Assembly: GCA_025370075.1 (NCBI GenBank)
Contig: CP073016.1
Coordinates: 1,178,001-1,242,000 of the forward strand
Direction: 5' to 3'
Length of the DNA stretch: 64,000 nucleotides
Origin: Chryseotalea sp. WA131a
GTDB taxonomy: Bacteria; Bacteroidota; Bacteroidia; Cytophagales; Cyclobacteriaceae
Of this stretch, positions 25,571 to 34,755 are shown in pieces. The notes under the pieces were generated by a model. It saw only the letters and a program-made list of their open reading frames with translations. It ran no database searches and was not told the DNA's origin. Numbering within the stretch: the stretch's first letter is position 1; the number at the start of each line of letters is the position of its first letter. Made by a program: the position numbers and the translations under genes.

Positions 25571-26352
25571 TAAGTACAATTGAAAAGAAGAAAAATACTT
25601 TATTTATAGTACTGGCGTGCATTTTTCTTACCAATGCCATTATTGCAGAACTAATTGGAGTAAAGATTTTCTCGGGAGAAAATACGCTAGGTTTAGCCCC
25701 TGCTCACTTGAACATTTTGGGCTTCACCATGGATTTTAACTTAACTGCCGGTGCAGTAATTTGGCCGGTGGTGTTTATCACTTCTGATTTGATCAATGAA
25801 TATTTTGGCAAACCTGGCGTAAAGCGAATCAGCTATTTGGCGGCAATTTTCATCGCCTACTCCTTTCTGGTAATTTTCTTTACAATCAAACTTCCACCGG
25901 CCGAGTGGTGGTTGGAAGCCAACAACAAAGATGGCGCAGGAAACTATTTTAACATGGACTTTGCCTTCAACAAAATATTGGGGCAAGGCCAACGGATCAT
26001 CATTGCTTCGTTAGCTGCTTTTTTGATTGGGCAATTGATTGACGTATTTGTCTTTCAGAAATTGAAATCGGTAACAGGGCCTAAGAAATTATGGCTACGA
26101 GCCACCGGCTCAACCCTTGTATCACAGTTCATAGATAGTTTTGTTGTACTCTATCTTGCGTTTGTAGGTATATTCCCCAACGAGCAAATCATCGCTATCG
26201 GGCTGACCAATTATCTCTATAAATTTTCGGTTGCCATTTTACTTACGCCCCTTATTTACCTCGGCCATTATTTGATTGACAATTATCTAGGCAAAGAGGA
26301 AGCGGAGAAACTTTCTGAAGAAGCGAGCAAACAAAGCGCTGGGTTTTTCTAA
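25567..26352 (+). CDS. Queuosine precursor transporter (YhhQ/VUT family)
   Basis: 261-residue membrane protein with about six hydrophobic segments. Family marks: FLTNAIIAELIGVKIF at the first segment, VIWPVVFITSDLINEYFG, and STLVSQFIDSFVVLYLAF. The E. coli homologue YhhQ imports 7-cyano-7-deazaguanine for queuosine synthesis in tRNA. The ATG overlaps the rnz stop, placing two tRNA-maturation functions in one operon. The C-terminus is a charged cytoplasmic tail. Confidence 0.9.
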   Translation: MISTIEKKKNTLFIVLACIFLTNAIIAELIGVKIFSGENTLGLAPAHLNILGFTMDFNLTAGAVIWPVVFITSDLINEYFGKPGVKRISYLAAIFIAYSFLVIFFTIKLPPAEWWLEANNKDGAGNYFNMDFAFNKILGQGQRIIIASLAAFLIGQLIDVFVFQKLKSVTGPKKLWLRATGSTLVSQFIDSFVVLYLAFVGIFPNEQIIAIGLTNYLYKFSVAILLTPLIYLGHYLIDNYLGKEEAEKLSEEASKQSAGFF

Positions 26353-26356
26353 GTCG

Positions 26357-27091
26357 TCATCGAAACACATTATCCAATACAATGGCAGTAGCAATAGATG
26401 CGTTGAGCGATTCCGCTCCTCCCCTTTTTGGTATTGTTATTGGGACCGTGACCAACTGCCCAACTTCAGTCGATATCCCGTTTGCCTCGTTTCCCATTGC
26501 AATCAAGCCCGCCTTTTCAAAGTCAACCGTATAAATGTTCTTTCCATTCAGGAATGTTCCGTAAACCGGAAGGTGAGTTGTATTTAGATATTCAACCAGA
26601 TTTGCATAATACAGTTGCACACGACAAAAAGAACCCATAGTAGCACTGATTACCTTGGGATTATAGAAATCGGCCGTTTTTTCGGAGGCAATAATTTTGT
26701 CAATTCCGTACCAATCCGCTGTACGGATGATGGTTCCCAAGTTGCCCGGATCACGAATGTCGTCTAAAATCAAAGCATACTCATTTTGCACGGTCAAAGG
26801 CTGGTTTGGCTTCATCGAAGCAATGGCCAAGGCTCCATCGTTTGTCTGAAAGGTGCCTAGTTGCCCCAACTCCTTGGCAGATGCTTCCGTCCACTCAATA
26901 TGCCTATTGCTCAAGACATTCGAGTGCAATTGAAGAAAATCATCGGTGGCGGCTAACCATTTTACCTCAAAGTCTGAGCGTAATAATTCAGCAACACTTT
27001 TCGCTCCTTCTACTATAAAAGATTGCTCCTCTTTTCGGTATTTCTTTACTTGCAAAGATTTGATGAACTTACCTGTTGCTTTGGAAATCAT
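26357..27091 (-). CDS. TrmH/SpoU-family RNA methyltransferase
   Basis: 244 residues. An N-terminal substrate-binding domain (KVKKYRKEEQSFIVEG-like, residues ~12-30) is followed by the SPOUT domain: motif 1 LILDDIRDPGNLGTIIRTAD, motif 2 IAMGNEANGIS and motif 3 IPKRGGAESLNASIA with the knotted C-terminus. These enzymes 2'-O-methylate rRNA or tRNA riboses using S-adenosylmethionine; this architecture is closest to RlmB/TsnR-like rRNA methyltransferases. The exact target nucleotide is not deducible. Convergent with the transporter gene (5 bp apart) and divergent from the outer-membrane gene. Confidence 0.9.
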   Translation of the reverse strand: MISKATGKFIKSLQVKKYRKEEQSFIVEGAKSVAELLRSDFEVKWLAATDDFLQLHSNVLSNRHIEWTEASAKELGQLGTFQTNDGALAIASMKPNQPLTVQNEYALILDDIRDPGNLGTIIRTADWYGIDKIIASEKTADFYNPKVISATMGSFCRVQLYYANLVEYLNTTHLPVYGTFLNGKNIYTVDFEKAGLIAMGNEANGISTEVGQLVTVPITIPKRGGAESLNASIATAIVLDNVFR

Positions 27092-29555
27092 TCAGACTGT
27101 TTTCGTGTGTGCGCTCAAATTAATAAATAGTTGGCAGTCTCGCCTACTGTCAGTTTTTTATTGCATAATAATTTCCATTTTTCTGAGTAGCTGCCTTGGT
27201 ACACAATATTTAAAGGATAACCAGAAGATGCTAAGCCGCCAAACAGTGGAGGCACCGAAAGGTTTCAACAGCACAAACGTTACTAATTTGGCGGTGCAGC
27301 GCCCCAATAAAAAATTCCTTTGGCTGAATATCAATCTGTTGGTATGGATGTATCATACGGGTGAAAAGCGGTACGATAAAATATCGCGGCAAAAATTTAT
27401 TAGTAAAAGAGCCAGCATTGCAGAAGAGTATGATCAATTAATTGCCAATGCCACTAGTCAAAAGAAGATAAATACACTTCAATTTAAAAAAAGAAAAAAA
27501 ACAGATGCCCTCGATAAAAAAATAGAGAACGGAAATTTACGTATGCAATGGGGCGAACCTCTGGCCATTTTTGATTCGGCAAAACTAATTGCCAGCCTTG
27601 AAAAAATGAATAACTACCTTTTTGTCAAAGGCTATTTCAGGGGAAAGGTTTCTGCTACTACTGAGGTTGCCAATCAAAAAGTAACGATCAACTATAAGGT
27701 AAATCCTGAACGACCGTATTTCATCGACACAGTACTTTATAACATAGCCGACTCCTCTGTTTCCGAGATTGTGCAATCAAGTAAAAGTTTGGTGGCAGAA
27801 GGTGACCAATTCGACCAAGACAAACTAACCAAAGAACGCGAGCGCATTGATTACGTGCTAAAAGATAATGGATACTATGCATTCTCACGGCAATACATCG
27901 ATTTTCAAGTAGATACAGTTTCGCGGAAAAATCACCTCATCACCTTGCGAATGGAAGTACTCAATCCACCCAAGGCAACCAACCACCAGCAATACAAAAT
28001 TGATTCCGTTAGTTTAACTACCGACACCGGTTTGAAAGGAATTGGAAATCTAAAACGAATTTCGGAACCCTATGAACAGATTACCTTTAACTTCCTCCAC
28101 CCTGAGTACAAAAAGAAAGTACTGGCACAACGCATTTTTATTAAACGCGATAGTCTTTATAGCCGCACCAAAACCATTAATACACAACGGCAATTAGCAA
28201 ACCTAGATGTCTTCAAATTTGTAAATGTTAACTACGACACCTCGCGTGGAAAAATGGCTGCAAATCTGTTTATGAGTCCGCTGGATCGATATTCCTGGAC
28301 GAACGAAGCGGGGGTAACCGTTACACAGGGTTTTCCCGGTCCCTACATCAGCACGAACCTGAAAAGAAGAAACTTATTTGGTGGTTTAGAGATTTTTGAA
28401 ATCAATGGTCGTTTCGGTTTTGAGGGTGTTGCCTCGGCAACGGAGGTAGGCAACTTTTACCAAAGCACCGAGGCCAGCGCGAATGCTTCGCTCACCTTCC
28501 CTCAGTTTTTATTCCCTCTTAGCAAAGCGGCATCATTCCGCTACGCAAAATACAACCCGCGCACCCGGTTAACCGCAGGCTACACCTACACCGATCGACC
28601 AGAGTATCAACGAAAAATTACTACGTTATCTTCTACTTTTTCGTGGGATATTAATCAAAAGTTTCAGTTCTCCTTTACACCCACCAACCTGAGTGTAATA
28701 CAATCTACTGTCAGTAATGATTTTAAATTGGTTCTAGATACCCTAGAACGGAAAGGAAATAATCTAATAAACGCCTTTTTGCCGTCTTTTGTGGGAAGCA
28801 TGATTTTTTCATTTACCTGGAATAATAACTATGGTAATTCCCAAAAAAGCTCATCGCTTTTTCGTACCAGTTTTGAAAGCGGTGGCACGCTGTTGAATCT
28901 GTACACTCCTCCATTCCTTATCGATCAAGGATTAGCTATCTTTAAGTATCTGCGGTTCAGTGCTGACTTCCGCAAAAATGTTTTCATTAATAAAAGGTCT
29001 TCATTTGCTTGGAGAATAAATACAGGCTTTGGATACGCTTATAGCGATAATCGAGTTTTACCCTATGAGAAAAACTTCTTTGTCGGTGGAAGTAATTCTG
29101 TGCGTGCTTGGCGGCCCAGAAGATTGGGTGTTGGTTCAGATCCCCCACAATTAAGCACCAACCCATCTGCGAACGGTTATTTCGATTATCGATTTGAAAA
29201 ACCAGGTGACTTGTTGCTGGAAGGAAGCATGGAATGGAGACAAAAATTGATTGGCTTTATTAATTATGCTTTTTTTATTGATGCCGGAAATGTTTGGTCG
29301 TTACGATCAAACGATAAAGAGACCGCCCAGTTTAACTTCAGCAATTTTTATGAAGAACTTGCCGTTGGTACAGGTGTTGGGCTACGACTGGATTTTTCCT
29401 TTTTAATCTTACGTTTGGATGTAGGAATCAAAGCGTGGGATCCTGCCAGGCCGGTGGGTCAGCGGTGGGTGTTAAATCGGGCAGCATTTGGCGGACCTTA
29501 TGGAATTGATAAGGAGCCCGTGATTTATAACATTGGTATTGGATATCCTTTCTAG
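27063..29555 (+). CDS. BamA/TamA-family outer membrane protein
   Basis: About 830 residues from the ATG at 27063, which overlaps the 5' end of the divergent methyltransferase gene; a GTG at 27105 would avoid that overlap and is an equally good start. A lipoprotein-like signal follows (YCIIISIFLSSC, lipobox LSSC). Then come POTRA-like repeats (for example FVKGYFRGKVSATTEV and ISEPYEQITFNF), and from about residue 400 a beta-barrel of the bacterial surface antigen (D15) type, with FFVGGSNSVRAWRPRRLG and a terminal strand ending in aromatic Phe. It likely inserts or exports proteins at the outer membrane; lipidated TamA-like members are common in Bacteroidetes. Confidence 0.85.
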   Translation: MNLPVALEIIQTVFVCALKLINSWQSRLLSVFYCIIISIFLSSCLGTQYLKDNQKMLSRQTVEAPKGFNSTNVTNLAVQRPNKKFLWLNINLLVWMYHTGEKRYDKISRQKFISKRASIAEEYDQLIANATSQKKINTLQFKKRKKTDALDKKIENGNLRMQWGEPLAIFDSAKLIASLEKMNNYLFVKGYFRGKVSATTEVANQKVTINYKVNPERPYFIDTVLYNIADSSVSEIVQSSKSLVAEGDQFDQDKLTKERERIDYVLKDNGYYAFSRQYIDFQVDTVSRKNHLITLRMEVLNPPKATNHQQYKIDSVSLTTDTGLKGIGNLKRISEPYEQITFNFLHPEYKKKVLAQRIFIKRDSLYSRTKTINTQRQLANLDVFKFVNVNYDTSRGKMAANLFMSPLDRYSWTNEAGVTVTQGFPGPYISTNLKRRNLFGGLEIFEINGRFGFEGVASATEVGNFYQSTEASANASLTFPQFLFPLSKAASFRYAKYNPRTRLTAGYTYTDRPEYQRKITTLSSTFSWDINQKFQFSFTPTNLSVIQSTVSNDFKLVLDTLERKGNNLINAFLPSFVGSMIFSFTWNNNYGNSQKSSSLFRTSFESGGTLLNLYTPPFLIDQGLAIFKYLRFSADFRKNVFINKRSSFAWRINTGFGYAYSDNRVLPYEKNFFVGGSNSVRAWRPRRLGVGSDPPQLSTNPSANGYFDYRFEKPGDLLLEGSMEWRQKLIGFINYAFFIDAGNVWSLRSNDKETAQFNFSNFYEELAVGTGVGLRLDFSFLILRLDVGIKAWDPARPVGQRWVLNRAAFGGPYGIDKEPVIYNIGIGYPF

Positions 29556-29560
29556 CAGTA

Positions 29561-30466
29561 TCAAAAAACTTCCGCCATCATACACCGAGCACTTCCTCCC
29601 CCATTCGTCTCTATGGTAGTCAAAGAAGAATGGATAATTTTATTTTGTAGGCTTAACTTTTGAATTTGAAGAGTGGAAAGTGATTGGAAAGCTTGTGAAG
29701 ACATCACCATGTGCTTTTCATTTTTTGTATTTTGTACTTGCAACATATTACCTGCAAAGCAATTCATTTGCTCCATTGAAATTTCAATTACTTGCTTTCG
29801 GGTAGATTGAACAAACGAGATAATTTTTTCTTTCTCGGCTGAATCTGTAATCGATTCTGAGCAAATAACTGCCAATTCATCCGCAATGCACATCATTACG
29901 TTGGTGTGATAAATGGGAAGTCCATTGCTATCAACAGCATGAAAAATACAAGATTGGTAACCAATTTTTTTACAGAATTCATTCAAAACGTCTGTGTACG
30001 TGCGTGGTGAAATACAGGCATAGGCAATTTTATTCTGACGATCAAGCACCATGCTACCAGTTCCTTCTAAGTATTTTCCTTCCCTTTCAAAATAGGTTAA
30101 GTCAATGATTGTTCGATCCCCAAATTCAGTTTGCAGTTGAGCGAGTGTTGTCGGCTTCCGTTCCAAGCGCCTGTTGTTTGCAAACATTGGATAAAGAACT
30201 AAATGGCCATCGCTGTGAAATGAAAACCAATTATTGGGGAAAATTGAATCGGGTGTATGTGGCTCTGGTGTATCGCCTACAACCAATACATTGATCAAAC
30301 TTGCACGGAGCTTCTCAACAAACTGATCAAATTCATCCAAAGCCGTTGCCTGCACATCAGCGTGTGACATCTTTTGAAATGAATTGTTAATTGCTGTTTG
30401 GGCATTAAACCCAAAATGGATTGGGCGAACCATCAACACTTGAGAAGTAAGTTGGTTGGTTCTCAT
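29561..30466 (-). CDS. ctlX: Citrulline utilisation hydrolase-like (arginine deiminase-related, CtlX)
   Basis: 301 residues of the pentein (amidinotransferase) fold. Seen: VLMVRPIHFGFNAQTAINN at the start, the substrate-binding PDSIFPNNWFSFH segment, EGKYLEGTGSMVLD, the catalytic His in IYHTNVMM, and the C-terminal GGGSARCMMAEVF with the nucleophilic Cys. This arrangement is that of the CtlX group described in Bacteroidetes relatives (Francisella first), which hydrolyse citrulline or related guanidino/ureido compounds. Exact substrate not proven. ATG 30466, six bp after the E1 dehydrogenase stop, so probably one transcript. Confidence 0.8.
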   Translation of the reverse strand: MRTNQLTSQVLMVRPIHFGFNAQTAINNSFQKMSHADVQATALDEFDQFVEKLRASLINVLVVGDTPEPHTPDSIFPNNWFSFHSDGHLVLYPMFANNRRLERKPTTLAQLQTEFGDRTIIDLTYFEREGKYLEGTGSMVLDRQNKIAYACISPRTYTDVLNEFCKKIGYQSCIFHAVDSNGLPIYHTNVMMCIADELAVICSESITDSAEKEKIISFVQSTRKQVIEISMEQMNCFAGNMLQVQNTKNEKHMVMSSQAFQSLSTLQIQKLSLQNKIIHSSLTTIETNGGGSARCMMAEVF

Positions 30467-30471
30467 TAGAT

Positions 30472-32541
30472 TTAATAATGAAGAAGTTCACCTAAAGCCG
30501 ATTTTACTTTCTCTGCGTTAGGAAGCATCATTTTTTCTAACGCTACATTCAATGCAATTGCTGGCAGGTTCGCAGCCCCGACCGTCCATACAGGTGCATC
30601 AAGGGAAGAAAAACATTCTTTGGCTATTCTCCCTGCCAATGATTCTGCAAATGAATTTAAGAGTGGTTCTTCTGTAAGTACCATGGCTCGGCCGTGAACC
30701 TTTACCGAATTTACAATAGCACTCCAATCGATTGGGTTTAACGTACGCAAATCCAAGATTTCAATTCTTCCTTCAAATGATTTTGCGGCCTCTTTCGCCC
30801 AATAAACTCCCATGCCATAGGTGATCACCACCGCACTTTCGCTGCTCGTTACCTTGTCCTCATCAGCACATAAGACTTTACTGGCCTTGCCCAACGGAAT
30901 AACGTAGCGCGAATCGGGTTCTATTGTTTTTGCTTCTAATGTGCCGGGCACTTTGCTCCAATACAAACCTTTATGTTCTAACATTACCACCGGATTGGGA
31001 TCTAGAAAAGCGGCCTTCATTAGCCCTTTCATATCGGCTGCATTGCTGGGATACACAACCTTTATTCCGCGGATTGTCAACAACGTAGATTCTATACTGC
31101 CTGAATGATACGGTCCACCACCTCCGTACGCACCAATGGGCACACGTATCAGTGACTGAATGGGGAACTTGCCTTTGCTGAGATAGCAACTCTTGGAAAG
31201 TTCTTCCACCAACTGATTCATCCCAGGCCAAATGTAATCGGCAAATTGAATTTCAACGATGGGCTTTGCGCCCACGGCACTCATGCCTGCGGTGGAACCA
31301 ACAATGTAGGCTTCTTGAATAGGAGTATTGAATACACGCTCATCACCATACTTTTGTGCTAATGTTGCCGCTTCGCGAAACACACCACCCAGTCGGCCAC
31401 CAACGTCTTGGCCATAAAAAATTGCTTCCGGATACTCTTTTAAAATTTCTTCCACGGCATGCAAGGCAGCATCTACCATTACAACTTTTTCGCCTTTTGC
31501 AGGAGACCTTTCTCCACTTTCTTCTAAAATAGTTGCTGCGGCAAACTCATGGGTATCAAAATCATCGGGGTCAGGGTTAGGCATTCTCATCGCCTTTTCA
31601 AAATCTGCTCTTACTTTAGCAGCAGCTCGGTCTTTTATGTTGTTTAATGCCGTTTCGTTTTCACCATTTTGAAGCAAATAACTTTCGAGTTTTGGGAGAG
31701 GATCATCTTGCGCTTGAAATTTTAAATCATCGCCACGGTACCATTCTTTGCGCACACCCGATGTATGATGGCCGAGCAAAGGACATTTTGCATGAACCAA
31801 AATTGGCGCCTTGTTTTTCCTCACATAGTCAAAAGCTTTTTCTAAGCCTATAAAACTTTCAACAAAATCAGAACCGTCCACCCTCATGCGCTCCAACCCT
31901 TTGAAACCGGCCGCATACTGGTAAGCATCCATGGTGCGCATTTCGCTGCCTGTGGCTGATATGCCCCAATCGTTATCTTGTATTAAATATAAGATGGGGA
32001 GTTTTTTTAATACTGCCATTTGAAAAGCCTCAGCTACTTCTCCCTCCGTAACCGAGCCATCGCCCAGCGAGCAAAGCACCATACTCCCTGGCTCACTCAA
32101 TAAGCCTTGTGAATAAAGATAGGAAAGACCCTGTGCCATGCCCGTAGCAGGAATGGCCTGCATACCCGTAGCCGAACTTTGGTGTGGTATGGTAGGAAAT
32201 CCCTTTCGCTTTAATGAGGGATGCCCATAGTAAGTTCGTCCACCAGAAAATGGGTCGTCTTTTTTTGCCATCAGTTGAAGCATCAGCTCCCAGGGTTCTA
32301 ACCCGATCCCGAGCAACATCGATTCATCGCGGTAATACGGGGCGGCATAGTCATACGCACGCAAATGAAAGGCAGCAGCCAATTGAATGGCCTCATGCCC
32401 TCTGGACGTACTGTGTACATACTTGGCACAAACTTCCTTTTGTTCATCATATAAATCAGCCATCCCCTTGGCCGTATGCATCAGTTCGTAAGCCCTCAGC
32501 AAAAGTTTAGAATCGATCAACACCGGCCGTTCTTTTACCAT
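30472..32541 (-). CDS. 2-oxoacid dehydrogenase E1, fused alpha and beta subunits
   Basis: 689 residues. The N-terminal ~330 residues are the E1 alpha subunit with the thiamine pyrophosphate motif LGDGSVTEGEVAEAFQMA and the downstream Asn in QDNDWGISA. The C-terminal part from about 345 is the beta subunit: VFNTPIQEAYIVGSTAGMSA, EIQFADYIWPGMNQLVEEL and RVPIGAYGGGGPYHSGSIES. Such fused E1 proteins are frequent in Bacteroidetes and act on branched-chain 2-oxoacids (or pyruvate) with separate E2 and E3 subunits. Substrate specificity cannot be set from sequence. A TATCTTTG box on the minus strand at 32570-32563 is a likely -7 element. ctlX follows. Confidence 0.9.
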   Translation of the reverse strand: MVKERPVLIDSKLLLRAYELMHTAKGMADLYDEQKEVCAKYVHSTSRGHEAIQLAAAFHLRAYDYAAPYYRDESMLLGIGLEPWELMLQLMAKKDDPFSGGRTYYGHPSLKRKGFPTIPHQSSATGMQAIPATGMAQGLSYLYSQGLLSEPGSMVLCSLGDGSVTEGEVAEAFQMAVLKKLPILYLIQDNDWGISATGSEMRTMDAYQYAAGFKGLERMRVDGSDFVESFIGLEKAFDYVRKNKAPILVHAKCPLLGHHTSGVRKEWYRGDDLKFQAQDDPLPKLESYLLQNGENETALNNIKDRAAAKVRADFEKAMRMPNPDPDDFDTHEFAAATILEESGERSPAKGEKVVMVDAALHAVEEILKEYPEAIFYGQDVGGRLGGVFREAATLAQKYGDERVFNTPIQEAYIVGSTAGMSAVGAKPIVEIQFADYIWPGMNQLVEELSKSCYLSKGKFPIQSLIRVPIGAYGGGGPYHSGSIESTLLTIRGIKVVYPSNAADMKGLMKAAFLDPNPVVMLEHKGLYWSKVPGTLEAKTIEPDSRYVIPLGKASKVLCADEDKVTSSESAVVITYGMGVYWAKEAAKSFEGRIEILDLRTLNPIDWSAIVNSVKVHGRAMVLTEEPLLNSFAESLAGRIAKECFSSLDAPVWTVGAANLPAIALNVALEKMMLPNAEKVKSALGELLHY

Positions 32542-32653
32542 TCAATTTCTGTTTGTATAGGGCAAAGATAAGACTCTCACGCAAAAAAAAACCTTTTCAA
32601 TCGGTGGCAATAAAATTGGTGTTGTAAAGTATATTTCCATAAATTGTGGGCTT

Positions 32654-34528
32654 ATGATGGGTACTTTTTGGAGCCAACTATGCGAGTTGGGAGTTCATGA
32701 ACAGCAAGACACCTTTATAAAACGGTACGTCAGTATTACCAACCAAGCTAGCTTTATTGTAAGCGTCTTTGTCTTTATTATCTTCATAGCAGGCCTCTTC
32801 TTTTTCGGCTGGATTCCTTCCTTAGCATTAGTACTAGCTTCATCCTTCTTATGGATTCTTCCAATAGTGTTAAATAGCCTTGGGAAAATCAACACCAGTC
32901 GCGTGATGGCTTCCGTTATGTTGAGCCTGATGTCGTTGGGTATTTCTGTAGTTGATAAATTTGATTTTGTTATCATAGAGAATTTCCAATACTTCCAGTT
33001 TCGTATGATGCTGGTGAGTTCGTCCATATTTCCATTCATTATTTTTCGCTTGCAAGAAAGGAAGCAGCTATTAACTGCTTTGACAATCAATATTTTGTGT
33101 TTGATTCTATACGATCCTATCCACATCCTATTTGGCGTAGGCTACTTTGATCTGAACATGAATGATCCCAATTATTATTTTTTGAATTTCGTATTCGTAG
33201 CCTGTTATTTGATTATTGCAGGATGCACCTTTTTTTTGAAGGTGAGTTTTGAAAAAGCAGAAAACGAAAACGTTGCCCTGATTTCGGCATTATCCAAACG
33301 AGAGCAAGAATTACTTCATGCCAAACAGATTATTGAAAAGCAAAGTGACGAATTAACAATCGAGAATGTGAGCTTAAATCAAGAGCTTATCACCAAAAAC
33401 GATCAATTGACCGCTACCAACGCAGAACTGATCCGTCACAACAACGAACTGCAACAATTTTCATACACGGTATCACATAACTTGCGTGGACCGGTGGCTA
33501 GTTTATTGGGATTGATTAACCTCACCAATGCCAATACGCTAAGCGAAGACCACCGTGAATTGGTAGAACATCAGAAAAAAGCAATTGCCAGTTTAGATGC
33601 CACGATTCGCGACTTGGGAAATATCATAGATATTCGCAATGCAGTGTCAAAAGTAAAACAACAAGTACGATTTCAAGAAGAGCTTGATCATATCATCACC
33701 TTGTTGCAAAGGGAAGTTGAAAAAAACAATGTTTCCATAGATGCCAATTTTGACAATATAAAGGAGATTTATTCCGTTCGCCCTATGGTGAGCAGTATCT
33801 TGTACAATTTGATCAGCAACGCCATCAAATACCGATCACCCGAACGCAAACTTAAAGTTTCAATAAAAACGGAGCGAGTAGATTCTTTTGTGAAAATTTC
33901 TGTTTCAGATAATGGTTTGGGATTGGACATCAATCGTTTCAAAGAAAAACTTTTTGGATTGTACAAGCGATTTCACACACATGTGGATGGCAAAGGGCTT
34001 GGTTTGTTCTTGGTTAAACTGCAATCCGAATCGCTAGGAGGACGAGTGGAAATTGACAGCGAACTTGGCGTGGGTTCAACTTTCAACATTTATTTGGCCG
34101 ACACCATCAATCCCGATCATCAGATCATCATGGATAAAGAATGGGGAAAGTTGTTCTACGATGCCACGGAAGATACTGCATACGTCATCTGGAAACGAGC
34201 ACTTACATTGGTTGAATTTAAAGAATTTTTTCAGCGATGTATAGATTACAATAACACCCAACCATGTAACAATTGGATTGTGATCATCAATGAAGGGACA
34301 AAAGCAGAAAAGGCAGATGAAGAATATGATAAGGCACGTATGGATTTTATCAATGAGATGAAACGATCGCCTTTAAAACAGCTAGCCTACGTGATCGCAA
34401 GAGAAAATGAACCTGAGGACTATGAAAACTATAAAAAGAAACTGATCAACTTTTACCAAGGTCGAATCAAATTTTTTAACAACTTAGCTGAAGGTAAAAA
34501 TTGGATTCAACAGAATCGCCAAAAGTAG
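32654..34528 (+). CDS. Sensor histidine kinase with C-terminal STAS/SEC14-like domain
   Basis: 624 residues. N-terminal ~200 residues hold six or so membrane segments (SFIVSVFVFIIFIAGLFF and others) without a recognised ligand domain. A coiled coil (LHAKQIIEKQSDELTIEN) leads to the H-box FSYTVSHNLRGPVASLLGL with the phosphorylatable His, then the ATPase domain with N box YNLISNAIKYRS, G1 DNGLGLDI, and G2 GKGLGLFLVK. After the kinase core about 130 extra residues follow (WGKLFYDATEDTAYVIWKRA and later GRIKFFNNLAEGKNWIQQ), which resemble the STAS-like fold seen in small Bacteroidetes proteins. No response regulator adjoins, so this is an orphan kinase here. Confidence 0.9.
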   Translation: MMGTFWSQLCELGVHEQQDTFIKRYVSITNQASFIVSVFVFIIFIAGLFFFGWIPSLALVLASSFLWILPIVLNSLGKINTSRVMASVMLSLMSLGISVVDKFDFVIIENFQYFQFRMMLVSSSIFPFIIFRLQERKQLLTALTINILCLILYDPIHILFGVGYFDLNMNDPNYYFLNFVFVACYLIIAGCTFFLKVSFEKAENENVALISALSKREQELLHAKQIIEKQSDELTIENVSLNQELITKNDQLTATNAELIRHNNELQQFSYTVSHNLRGPVASLLGLINLTNANTLSEDHRELVEHQKKAIASLDATIRDLGNIIDIRNAVSKVKQQVRFQEELDHIITLLQREVEKNNVSIDANFDNIKEIYSVRPMVSSILYNLISNAIKYRSPERKLKVSIKTERVDSFVKISVSDNGLGLDINRFKEKLFGLYKRFHTHVDGKGLGLFLVKLQSESLGGRVEIDSELGVGSTFNIYLADTINPDHQIIMDKEWGKLFYDATEDTAYVIWKRALTLVEFKEFFQRCIDYNNTQPCNNWIVIINEGTKAEKADEEYDKARMDFINEMKRSPLKQLAYVIARENEPEDYENYKKKLINFYQGRIKFFNNLAEGKNWIQQNRQK

Positions 34529-34570
34529 TTAACTGCAATTCTTCTCGCAGTACAAATGCCTTTTTCATTT

Positions 34571-34755
34571 TTCTTGATTAGCCTTGGCAACTCCGAAAAA
34601 TCAAGCGTTTACATTCCATCGCTGAAGGCGGCCCCTATCATTTGGTGCGCCTCCTAAATGACGCCATCGACATCAGCCACCACTGCCGCCAACGCCACTT
34701 GCTCCACAAACTCGCGGATACCAATGCTGTGCGAGGGGTCGGCCAGCAGTAAGTT
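34571..34755 (-). pseudogene. Remnant of 3-deoxy-7-phosphoheptulonate (DAHP) synthase
   Basis: Immediately after the trpA stop on the same strand, one reading frame encodes LLADPSHSIGIREFVEQVAL and DVDGVI, then a stop, then EAHQMIGAAFSDGM, a second stop, then TLDFSELPRLIK. This follows the C-terminal pattern of KDO8P-type DAHP synthases: DPSH-x-x-G, then DG-x-I-x-EVHP, then SDGxQxL. The first ~90% of the gene is missing. DAHP synthase makes the first intermediate of aromatic amino acid synthesis, so its place at the end of a trp operon is meaningful. Only remnants remain; no product is expected. Confidence 0.7.
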
